This document shows positions 53,658 to 61,132 of a DNA stretch of 64,000 bases, piece by piece (position 1 is the first letter of the stretch; each line of letters opens with the position of its first letter). The position numbers and the translations under genes are program-made. The notes under the pieces are model-generated. The model saw only the letters and a list, made by a program, of their open reading frames with translations. It was not told the origin of the DNA and ran no database searches. The stretch spans positions 57,057 to 121,056 of the forward strand of contig NZ_NFID01000011.1 in NCBI RefSeq assembly GCF_002161595.1. Reading direction: 5' to 3'. This DNA is from Gemmiger sp. An50. Lineage in GTDB: Bacteria; Bacillota; Clostridia; Oscillospirales; Ruminococcaceae.

Positions 53658-56540
53658 TCAGGCCAGGTGATGCTCCTCCAGCCAGACCATCAGGGTGGGC
53701 TTATCCGCCTTGATGCGCTTTGCGCGCACCGCGAACACCAGGATGGTCAGCAGGGTGAAGACCACCAGCCATACCGCCAGGTAGGCAAGGCAGCCGGTCA
53801 CGTCCTCGCCGGCGCAGATGGCACGGCGGAAGGCGGTAACGGTGTAGGTGAAGGGCACCCAGTCATGCAGGTACTTCACGAAGGAGCCGGAGAGCTCCAG
53901 CGGGTAGGTGCCCACCGAACCGGCCAGCTGGATCACCATGAAGACCAGCATCAAAAAGCTGCCCACCTTGCCCAGCAGATTGGTGAAGAAGTACATCACC
54001 GACATGAAGGTCAGCGAAGCCACGCAGGCCACCAGCAGAGTCTGGCCCATGCGGCCCGGCTCGAAGCCGTTGATGGCGTGCAGCGCGCCCACCATCACCA
54101 GCGCCTGGAGCAGCGCAATTGGATACAGCACCGAGGCCTTGCTCAGCCACCAGGCGGTGCCGCTCTTGAGCTTGCCCGCGTACTCGGTGAGGGGATACAT
54201 CAGGCTGAAGGCGATGCAGCCCACCCACAGGGCCACCGACATCATGTAAGGGGCCATGGCGTGCCCGTTGTTGGGCACCTGGGTCAGCTGAGTCTCCTCA
54301 GAGACCACCGGGGCGGCGAACATATCCACCACCGCGTCGCTGGTGTTGGTGGAGCGGATCTCGTCCGCGCCGTCCGCCAGGCTGGTCTGGAGGGTATTCG
54401 CGCCGTCGGTCAGCTGGTCGATGCCGTCGGCCAGCTCGCCGCTGCCGTCCGCCAGCTGCTGGGCGCCGCTCTGAATCTGGCCCGCGCCGTCGGTGAGGGC
54501 GGCCGCGCCCTGATTCAAAGCCGGGCTGTTCTGGGTGAGGGTATCCGCGCCGGTCACCAGCTGGGTGGTGCCGTCTTTCAGGTCCTTGGTGCCCTGCTGC
54601 AGACGGCCCACGCCGTCGGTGAGGGCGGGCAGCTGGCCGTTCAGACTGCTCATGCCGTCCTTCAGGCTGCCGCTGCCGGTGACCAGAGCATCCAGGCCGC
54701 TGTTCAGCTGGGCCGCGCCCTGGCGCAGCACCGCGGTTCCCTGCTGCTGCAGAGCCGCGCCGCCGCTGGCCGCCTGGGCGATACCGCCGGTGAGCAGGGG
54801 CGCCTGCTGGGCCAGCTGGCTGGTGCCGCCCTGCAGCTGGGCAAGGCCGTTCACCAGAGAATCGCACCCGGCCGAGAGCTGCTGGGCCCCCGCGTTCAGA
54901 GCGGGCAGGCCGGTGGTCTCATCCGCCAGGGCCGCGCTGCCCGCAGCCGCCTGGTCCACACCGGCGGTGTAGGCGGACAGGCCGGTTTGCAGCTGAGCCG
55001 CGCCCTGCTGCAGCTGGCCGAGGGCCGCGCTCAGGTCGCCGGAGCCGGAACCGCCGACCGCATTGGCCAGCGCACCGGCCGCGCCGCTGAGGGCATCGGC
55101 CGCCTGCTGGCGGGCTGCGTTGGCGGCGTTTGCGTCGTTGTAATCCTGCTGTGCCACATTGGCCAGCTCATTGGCCGCCGCGATCAGAGCATTCACTGCA
55201 TCCAGATCGCCGCTTTGGGCGGCAGCGGTATTGTCCGCGATGGTCTGGGCCAGAGCCGCCGGGTCCTGCGGGGCCACTGCGCCCGCTCCGGCCGCCTGGG
55301 CCGCCTGCTCCAGCTGCCCGGCCAGAGCGGTCAGGCTGCCGGACACATCCGAGCCGCCCGCCGCGGCTGCCAGAGCATCCAGTCCGTTTTTCAGCTGGGC
55401 CGCGCCCTGATTCAGTTCCTCGGACTTGCCGCTCAGGGTCTGCAGTCCCTGATTCAAACCCGCCACGCCCTGGCTGGCCTTGTCCGCGCCTGCGGCCAGG
55501 CCCTGTGCGCCCTGCTGCAGGGCTCTCGCGCCCTCCAGCGCCTGGGCTGCGCCGGAATCCAGCGCCGAGGCGGAATCCGGCAGGGCTTCGGTCTGGCTTT
55601 GCAGCTGGGCAAGACCCTCGTTCAGGGTTTTCAGATTGTCATCCACCTGGGCCGCGCCGCCCGCCAGGGTGTCACTGCCGGTCTTGGCCTGGGCCGTGCC
55701 CTGGGCCAGCTGGGATGCGCCGTCGTTCAGCGCGCTCACGCCCTGGGCCAGCGCCGGGGCCGAAGCGCCCAGCTGGTCCACGCCGTCCTTCAGCTGCTTT
55801 GCACCGTCGTCCAGCTTCTTCGCGCCGTCGGCCAGCTGCTGCACGCCCTGGGTGTACTGGGCAAGGCCCTCGGTCAGGGTCTCGCTGCCGCTGCGGAAGG
55901 TAAGGGTGCTGTCCGCCAGAAGCTGCAAATTCTCCCGGATGGTGTTATTGCCGTCCGCCAGCTTGTCTGCGCCGTCCCGGATCTCGCCCGCGCCGTCCGC
56001 CGCCTCCTGCATGCCGTCGCCCACCTCGGTGAGCTGGTCAAACATGGTCTCGGCGTAGGTCTTGGTCACCTCTTCCCGCACGCTGGCCTGAATCTCCTTC
56101 ATGGCCGTCTCGCTCAGCTTGGAGGCGATGTAGTTGGTGCCGGGGTTGGTCTCGTAGTTCAGCTCCATCTGCTTGGGCTGATCGTCGGTGAGGGTGGCCG
56201 CGTTGGCCGAGAAGTCCTGCGGAATGGTGATTACCATATAGTAATCCCCTGCCGCCAGCCCTTTGGCCGCGTCCTCCTCGCTTACCTGGTGGAAGTCCAG
56301 GGAGGCGTCCTCCAGCAGGCTGTCCACCAGTTCGGCGCCCACATCCAGGGTCTTGCCCTCGTATTCCACCGGCTGGTCCTGATTCACCAGTGCCACCGGC
56401 AGGTGTTCCACGCTGCCGTAGGGGTCCCACATGGAGCCCAGAAACAGGGTGGTGTAGATGGTGGGAATGGCGACGATGGCCACCACTACCACCAGCATCA
56501 GCTTGTTGCTCAGCAGCTTTTTCCATTCATTTTTCAGCAT
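53658..56540 (-). CDS. YhgE/Pip-domain membrane protein
   Basis: 960 residues. One N-terminal helix (MLKNEWKKLLSNKLML, then a membrane segment), an extracytoplasmic domain with VALVNQDQPVEYEG, about 600 residues of repeating LxxGxxxLxxG units (for example QLADGAKKLDDGAKQLKDG) predicted as long coiled helices, and about five C-terminal helices of the ABC-2 permease type. The family includes Pip phage-receptor and EsaA-like secretion components. There is no late-secretion (WXG100) gene nearby, so transport or surface function is open. It is divergent from a TetR regulator. Confidence 0.88.
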   Translation of the reverse strand: MLKNEWKKLLSNKLMLVVVVAIVAIPTIYTTLFLGSMWDPYGSVEHLPVALVNQDQPVEYEGKTLDVGAELVDSLLEDASLDFHQVSEEDAAKGLAAGDYYMVITIPQDFSANAATLTDDQPKQMELNYETNPGTNYIASKLSETAMKEIQASVREEVTKTYAETMFDQLTEVGDGMQEAADGAGEIRDGADKLADGNNTIRENLQLLADSTLTFRSGSETLTEGLAQYTQGVQQLADGAKKLDDGAKQLKDGVDQLGASAPALAQGVSALNDGASQLAQGTAQAKTGSDTLAGGAAQVDDNLKTLNEGLAQLQSQTEALPDSASALDSGAAQALEGARALQQGAQGLAAGADKASQGVAGLNQGLQTLSGKSEELNQGAAQLKNGLDALAAAAGGSDVSGSLTALAGQLEQAAQAAGAGAVAPQDPAALAQTIADNTAAAQSGDLDAVNALIAAANELANVAQQDYNDANAANAARQQAADALSGAAGALANAVGGSGSGDLSAALGQLQQGAAQLQTGLSAYTAGVDQAAAGSAALADETTGLPALNAGAQQLSAGCDSLVNGLAQLQGGTSQLAQQAPLLTGGIAQAASGGAALQQQGTAVLRQGAAQLNSGLDALVTGSGSLKDGMSSLNGQLPALTDGVGRLQQGTKDLKDGTTQLVTGADTLTQNSPALNQGAAALTDGAGQIQSGAQQLADGSGELADGIDQLTDGANTLQTSLADGADEIRSTNTSDAVVDMFAAPVVSEETQLTQVPNNGHAMAPYMMSVALWVGCIAFSLMYPLTEYAGKLKSGTAWWLSKASVLYPIALLQALVMVGALHAINGFEPGRMGQTLLVACVASLTFMSVMYFFTNLLGKVGSFLMLVFMVIQLAGSVGTYPLELSGSFVKYLHDWVPFTYTVTAFRRAICAGEDVTGCLAYLAVWLVVFTLLTILVFAVRAKRIKADKPTLMVWLEEHHLA

Positions 56541-56632
56541 AGAACGAAAAAATCGCTTCCTTTCCTCGATCTCTCAGAAAATCAATACCATGTTGTTTAT
56601 TCATCGCAGTATTGCTTTTTCCTGCAATGAGA

Positions 56633-56661
56633 ATTATACTAAGATAAAAAGGACAACACAA
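56633..56661 (-). promoter_or_regulatory. Promoter of the YhgE/Pip gene
   Basis: On the minus strand TTGTGT (56656-56661), 17 bases, TATAAT (56633-56638). The -35 lies inside the putative TetR operator arm. Confidence 0.7.
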
Positions 56662-56714
56662 CCGACAGTTTGCGTCGCAGTATCCATTAATAGACATTGC
56701 GTCGTGTTGTGTTG
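56653..56714. promoter_or_regulatory. Operator candidate for the TetR regulator
   Basis: Inverted arms CAACACAACCGAC and GTCGTGTTGTGTTG enclose direct repeats GACAGTTTGCGTCG (56663-56676) and GACATTGCGTCG (56694-56705). The block overlaps the YhgE promoter and precedes the TetR gene. Confidence 0.55.
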
Positions 56715-56754
56715 AACAGTCACAAATCTTTTACAAATGAAAGGAAGCGCACCC

Positions 56755-57333
56755 ATGGAAAAAAAGCCGGACCGGCGCATCCGCCGCACAAAAGCCCAGC
56801 TGCGCCACGGTCTTGCCCAGCTGATGGCCCAGAAGAGCGTGAACGAGGTGACGGTGAAGGAGCTGGTGGACCTGGTGGACATCAACCGCTCCACCTTCTA
56901 TCTGCACTATACCGATATTTACAATATGCTGGAAAGCGTGGAGAACGAGCTGTTCGAGGAGATCCTGCACACCATCCGCACCCATCCGGTGAGCCCCTTC
57001 AACGAAAACAGCTTCCCCTTCATTGAGGACATCTTCGCCATCCTGTTCGAAAACCGGGAGATCTGCGCCGCCCTGCTGGGCCCCCACGGGGACATCGCCT
57101 TTCTGCACCGCATTGAGGAGATGCTCTCCCACTACAGCCTGGCCGCGCTGCGCCAGGCCTTCCCTGAGCGGATGGACGATTTGAAATACACCTACGCCTA
57201 CTGCGTGGCCGGGGGCGTGGGCCTGATTAAAGACTGGCTGAGCCGGGGCTGCGAGGAAAGCCCCCAGCACATGGCCCAGCTCACCTTCCGGCTGGTGACC
57301 AACACCGTGAGCGATTTTTACCCCCACGCCTGA
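56755..57333 (+). CDS. TetR-family regulator
   Basis: 192 residues. The N-terminal HTH spans about 8-55 (RIRRTKAQLRHGLAQLM ... VKELVDLVDINRSTFYLHY). The C-terminal TetR_C domain, with GGVGLIKDWLSRG near the end, resembles regulators paired with YhgE/Pip genes. It is predicted to repress the divergent membrane-protein gene through the intergenic repeats. Start at 56755: AAAGGAAG lies 7 bases upstream, and the ATG at 56737 is before it. Confidence 0.88.
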   Translation: MEKKPDRRIRRTKAQLRHGLAQLMAQKSVNEVTVKELVDLVDINRSTFYLHYTDIYNMLESVENELFEEILHTIRTHPVSPFNENSFPFIEDIFAILFENREICAALLGPHGDIAFLHRIEEMLSHYSLAALRQAFPERMDDLKYTYAYCVAGGVGLIKDWLSRGCEESPQHMAQLTFRLVTNTVSDFYPHA

Positions 57334-57345
57334 TTAAAAAAATCA

Positions 57346-57384
57346 AACCGCCCGCCCCGGAATCCCTCGGGGCGGGCGGTTTTA
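57346..57384. terminator. Bidirectional terminator
   Basis: AACCGCCCGCCCCG and CGGGGCGGGCGGTT with an 8-base loop and T-rich right flank, A-rich left flank. It lies between the TetR gene and the mgt cluster. Confidence 0.85.
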
Positions 57385-57385
57385 T

Positions 57386-57571
57386 TTACACGGTTTCCTT
57401 TTGCTCGGGCCGGGGTGCGGCGGGTTTCATGCCCCAGAACACCACGTTCATGGTGATCACGATCAGTGCCACGGCGGCCAGCGCCGCCCAGAAGCCCAGA
57501 TCCAGCCCCCAGAGGGTTGTGGTGCCGAACAGCCGCGTCCAGACGGCGGCCCAGTTCATGGTCAGGGTCAT
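57386..57571 (-). CDS. Small single-helix membrane protein behind mgtA
   Basis: 61 residues: a short amphipathic start (MTLTMNWAAVWTRLFG), one strong transmembrane helix (about 23-47) and a short Pro/Glu/Lys tail. AGGAG lies 8 bases before the ATG at 57571. It is 25 bases after the P-type ATPase stop and is the last gene before a terminator. Small membrane partners of Mg transporters (MgtS, MgtR) and KdpF-type subunits have this size; a modulating role is inferred only from position. Confidence 0.7.
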   Translation of the reverse strand: MTLTMNWAAVWTRLFGTTTLWGLDLGFWAALAAVALIVITMNVVFWGMKPAAPRPEQKETV

Positions 57572-57596
57572 GGTAATCGCTCCTTTCAGCATAACA

Positions 57597-60362
57597 TCAA
57601 AGCAGTTCTCCGTAGTGGCGCACATAGGCCTTTTTCAGGCTGGTGGCCAGCGCCATATACAGCAGGATGCAGGGGATCAGGAAGGCAAAGTACAGCGGCG
57701 GCAGGGCCACGAAGCCCAGCAGGGTTCCCAGCGGGGTGAAGGGAATGATGGTGAGCGCGGTGATGCCCGCCAGAGTGACCAGGGTGAGCGGAGCAGAAGC
57801 CCGGCTCTGGAGGAAAGGCAGCTTGGGGGTGCGGATCATATGGATGACCAGAGTCTGGCTCCACATGGATTCCACGAACCAGCCCGCCTGGAACATGCCC
57901 AGATAGGCCGCCTGCATCCCGGCCAGCTGGGGGCCGCTGAAATGATTGGTCAGGTCGTTGTACAGCACTCCGCCGGAGACAAACAGCGGGCAGAAGACGA
58001 AGTACATGAAGATATAGGTGAGGAAGTCGAAGATGGAGCTGGTGGGCCCGATCCAGAGCATGAAGCTGCCCACGCTGGAGGCATCCCACTTGCGGGGGCG
58101 GGCGATGAACTCCTCGTCCACATTGTCCCAGGGGATGGCGGTGCAGGAGAGATCATAGATCAGGTTCAGCACGATCAGCTGCACGCTCATCATGGGCAGG
58201 AACGGCAGCAGCGCACTGGCCGCCAGCACCGAGAACATGTTGCCGAAGTTGGAGGAGGCAGTCATCTTGATGTACTTGATCATGTTGGCGTAGGTCTTGC
58301 GGCCCTCGATGATGCCCTGCTCCAGCACCATGAGGTCCTTTTCCAGCAGGATCACATCCGCCGATTCCTTGGCCACATCCACGGCGGTGTCCACCGAGAT
58401 GCCGATGTCGGCGGCCTTCATGGCGGCCGCGTCGTTGATGCCGTCGCCCATGAAGCCCACAGTGTGACCGTTCGAGCGCAGCGCCGCCACCACCCGGGCC
58501 TTCTGGTCCGGGGTGAGCTTGGCGAACACGTCGGTGGATTCCGCCGCCCGGGCCAGCTCCGCATCGCTCATGCGGGCCACATCCGCGCCCAGCAGCATAT
58601 TCCGAACTTTAAGCCCCACCTGGCGGCAGATGGTGCGGGTGACCTTTTCGTTGTCGCCGGTGAGGATCTTGGCGGTGACGCCGTGGTCCTTCAGTGCCCG
58701 GAGGGCGGCGGCGGTGGATTCCTTGGGCGGGTCCAAAAAGGCCAGATAACCCATCAGCACCATGTCCTGCTCGTCCTTTACCCCGAAGGCCCCCGCCGGG
58801 GCGGGGCTGCTCTTCTGGGCGATGGCCAGCACCCGGAAGCCCTTGTCGTTCATCTCGTCCACCGCCTGCAAAATGCGGCGGCGCAGCTCCTCGGTCAGGG
58901 GCTGGACCGTGCCGTCGCACTCGGCGTGGCTGCAGATCGCCAGCATCTCCTCCACCGCGCCCTTGGTCACCATCTGGGTCTTGCCGGTCTTATCCTGCAC
59001 CACGGTGGTCAGGCGGCGGCGGGCAAAGTCGAAGGGAATTTCGTCCACCTTCACATAATGCTCGGACAGGTCCAGCAGCCGGGGGTCGGCAGCCTCCTGC
59101 TCCTCGGTCTTGCGGATGATCGCCAGGTCCATCAGGTTTTTGTAGCCGGTCTGGAAATAGCTGTTCAGATAGGCGTGGCGCAGCACCCGGGTGTCCTCTT
59201 CCCCGTTCAGGTTCCGGTGGTATTCCAGCACCACCTGATCCTGAGTGAGGGTGCCGGTCTTGTCAGTGCAGAGCACGTCGATGGCGCCGAAGTTCTGGAT
59301 GGAATTCAGGTTTTTGACGATGGTCTTTTTCTTGCTCATGGACACCGCGCCCTTGGCCAGGCAGGTGGTCACGATCATGGGCAGCATCTCGGGGGTAAGA
59401 CCCACCGCGATGGAGATGCCGAAGAGGAAGGCATCCAGCCAGTCGCCCTTGGTCAGCCCGTTGATGAAGAAGACCAGCGGCACCATCACCAGCATGAAGC
59501 GGATCAGCACCCAGGACACCGCGTTCACCCCACGGGTGAAGCTGGTCTCCACCGCCTCGCCCGCCACCGCGCTGGCCATGGAGCCGAACAGGGTATTGTC
59601 GCCCACGCAGACCGCCACCGCCGTGGCGCTGCCCGAGACCACGCTGCTGCCCATGAAGGCGATGTTGGTGTGGTCGGTGATGGTCTCCTTCGGCTCGCTC
59701 ACCGCGGCGGTCTTTTCCACCGGCTCGCTCTCGCCGGTGAGGCTGGCCTGGCTGAGGAATAAATCCTTGGCCTCCAGAATGCGCAGGTCGGCGGGGATCA
59801 TGTCCCCGGCCGAGAGATGCACGATGTCGCCCACCACCAGCTCGTCCAGCGGGATCTCGGCCAGCTCCTGCTCCCGCCGGGTGACGGTGCAGGTGGTGGT
59901 GATCATGGCCAGCAGCTTTTCCGCCGCGTTGCCGCTGCGGGACTCCTGCACAAAGCGCAGGGTTCCGGAGATCAGCACCATGGTGAGGATGATGACCACG
60001 GTCAGGCAGTCGAAGTCCTCGGGGGTGCCGCCGAACAGCGAGCACAGCGGGAAGACCATGTCGGTCATGATGGACACCAGCGCAAGGCAGCACAGAATGG
60101 CGGTGAAGGGGTTGATGAAGGCCCCGGCCAGCCGCTTTGCCAGCGACTGCCGCTTTTCATGGGTGACCCGGTTCGCGCCGTAGCGGGCGCGGCTGCGGGC
60201 CACCGCCTGCTCGTTCAGGCCCCGCAGGGTGGTGTTCAGCTCCTGCAGCACATCCGGGATGGGGCAGGCCGCCGCGTCCTGGATGCGGCGGTCCACCTCC
60301 TGGCGGATGCGTGCTTTTTCGGCAGCCTGCCGGGCCGCCGCGTTTTTCTTGTTGTTGATCAT
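57597..60362 (-). CDS. mgtA: Magnesium-translocating P-type ATPase, copy 1
   Basis: 921 residues, full length for MgtA (about 900). It has an N-terminal cytoplasmic domain, the actuator with [10 protein letters not shown], ion-site helix [12 protein letters not shown], phosphorylation motif [11 protein letters not shown] (D367), nucleotide domain, hinge [19 protein letters not shown] and six C-terminal helices. It imports Mg2+ under limitation. RBS AAGGAGG precedes the ATG. Its leader encodes a short peptide overlapping a hairpin, and direct repeats for a winged-helix protein lie upstream. Confidence 0.95.
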   Translation of the reverse strand: MINNKKNAAARQAAEKARIRQEVDRRIQDAAACPIPDVLQELNTTLRGLNEQAVARSRARYGANRVTHEKRQSLAKRLAGAFINPFTAILCCLALVSIMTDMVFPLCSLFGGTPEDFDCLTVVIILTMVLISGTLRFVQESRSGNAAEKLLAMITTTCTVTRREQELAEIPLDELVVGDIVHLSAGDMIPADLRILEAKDLFLSQASLTGESEPVEKTAAVSEPKETITDHTNIAFMGSSVVSGSATAVAVCVGDNTLFGSMASAVAGEAVETSFTRGVNAVSWVLIRFMLVMVPLVFFINGLTKGDWLDAFLFGISIAVGLTPEMLPMIVTTCLAKGAVSMSKKKTIVKNLNSIQNFGAIDVLCTDKTGTLTQDQVVLEYHRNLNGEEDTRVLRHAYLNSYFQTGYKNLMDLAIIRKTEEQEAADPRLLDLSEHYVKVDEIPFDFARRRLTTVVQDKTGKTQMVTKGAVEEMLAICSHAECDGTVQPLTEELRRRILQAVDEMNDKGFRVLAIAQKSSPAPAGAFGVKDEQDMVLMGYLAFLDPPKESTAAALRALKDHGVTAKILTGDNEKVTRTICRQVGLKVRNMLLGADVARMSDAELARAAESTDVFAKLTPDQKARVVAALRSNGHTVGFMGDGINDAAAMKAADIGISVDTAVDVAKESADVILLEKDLMVLEQGIIEGRKTYANMIKYIKMTASSNFGNMFSVLAASALLPFLPMMSVQLIVLNLIYDLSCTAIPWDNVDEEFIARPRKWDASSVGSFMLWIGPTSSIFDFLTYIFMYFVFCPLFVSGGVLYNDLTNHFSGPQLAGMQAAYLGMFQAGWFVESMWSQTLVIHMIRTPKLPFLQSRASAPLTLVTLAGITALTIIPFTPLGTLLGFVALPPLYFAFLIPCILLYMALATSLKKAYVRHYGELL

Positions 60363-60396
60363 TGCTCATTCCTCCTTGCCGTTCAAAACAAAGCGG

Positions 60397-60474
60397 TCAG
60401 AGCACGGGGCGCGGCGCGTTCGGACCCGCCGCCCGGGATGCTCTGTACCTTCGGGGATTGCCGTCGGAATCCAT
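60397..60474 (-). CDS. Leader peptide upstream of mgtA (mgtL-like)
   Basis: A 25-residue ORF starting MDSDGNPRR and ending PNAPRPVL. Perfect AAAGGAGG lies 7 bases before its ATG, a better ribosome site than many genes here have. It is rich in Arg and Pro, and three of the last eight residues are proline. In Salmonella mgtL, a Pro-rich leader ORF lets proline and Mg2+ shortage control a downstream attenuator of mgtA. The analogous position and composition suggest the same logic; there is no sequence homology claim. Confidence 0.6.
   Translation of the reverse strand: MDSDGNPRRYRASRAAGPNAPRPVL
60398..60445 (-). promoter_or_regulatory. Attenuator-like hairpin overlapping the mgtA leader peptide
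   Basis: CAGAGCA and TGCTCTG arms enclose GC-rich inner pairing (GGGCGGCG with CGCC...GCCC). It is followed on the minus strand by CTTTGTTTTG. A ribosome in the second half of the leader ORF would melt it. Confidence 0.5.
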
Positions 60475-60525
60475 ACCGCCGCCTCCTTTCGTTGTTTGGG
60501 ATACGGCCCCTCGGCCGCTGATTCC

Positions 60526-60584
60526 ATCATACAAAAATCGCAAGGAAGATCCCATGGGCAAACCCTTGCGATTTCCTTGCGATT
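60526..60584 (-). promoter_or_regulatory. mgtA promoter with OmpR/PhoB-type direct repeats
   Basis: TATGAT (60526-60531, minus strand) lacks a -35. CCTTGCGATT occurs at 60564-60573 and again at 60575-60584, exactly 11 bases apart, as winged-helix dimers bind, and an inverted copy ATCGCAAGG lies at 60537-60545. The adjacent regulator gene at 60618 is the obvious candidate ligand. Confidence 0.65.
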
Positions 60585-60617
60585 GCGTAAGAATTATTCA
60601 ATTTGTTGTTCTGCGTC

Positions 60618-61115
60618 TCAGAGCCGGTCGCTGAACTTGTAGCCGACGCCCCAGATGGTGAGGATGTACTCCGGCGCGTCCGGGTTGGGCTCGATCTTTT
60701 TGCGCAGCTTGCGGATGAAGGCCATGATGTTGCTGTCGTCCAGCAGGTAGTCGTCCTCCCACACCGCCTGATAGATCTGCTCCTTGGTGAACACCTCGCC
60801 CCGGTTGCGGGCCAGAAAATACAGGATGTCGAACTCCTTGGGGGTGAGGGCGATCTCCTGCCCGTCCCGCACAACCTGCCGCAGCCGCTGGTCGATGGAG
60901 AGCGCGCCGCAGTGCATCACCCCCTCCGGCACAGCGGCCGGGGTGCCCTCGGCCAGCTCCAGCATCAGGCTGTCGGCCCGGCCGCTCATCAGCTCCTCAA
61001 TGCCCTCCAGCAGCTCCCGGGCGGCGGGGGTATCGGGGGCGTTCAGCCGCAGCTTCTCCCGCAGCCAGTCCGCCAGGGAGAGATCCAGCGCGGCGAACCC
61101 GATGTTCTTTTTCAC
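60618..61115 (-). CDS. Winged-helix (OmpR-type) regulator lacking a receiver domain
   Basis: 165 residues. The C-terminal Trans_reg_C domain (about 70-165) has ALTPKEFDILYFLARNRGEV, the DNA-reading helix DDSNIMAFIRKLRKKIEP and YILTIWGVGYKFSD. The N-terminal 65 residues are far too short for a receiver and have no phospho-acceptor pattern, so control must differ from a normal response regulator. Start codon GTG at 61115 with GGAGGG upstream. It sits between two Mg P-type ATPase genes, so it probably controls them. Confidence 0.85.
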   Translation of the reverse strand: MKKNIGFAALDLSLADWLREKLRLNAPDTPAARELLEGIEELMSGRADSLMLELAEGTPAAVPEGVMHCGALSIDQRLRQVVRDGQEIALTPKEFDILYFLARNRGEVFTKEQIYQAVWEDDYLLDDSNIMAFIRKLRKKIEPNPDAPEYILTIWGVGYKFSDRL

Positions 61116-61132
61116 AGCGGCCCCCTCCTTTC

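Noticed and set aside
54298..56058. Repetitive DNA in the YhgE region as a CRISPR or satellite array
   Set aside because: The repetition is at protein level (helix repeats); units vary in sequence and spacing and there are no spacers.
53526..56630. 1034-residue frame antisense to the YhgE/Pip gene
   Set aside because: Its low-complexity composition mirrors the GC-rich repeats of the true gene on the other strand.
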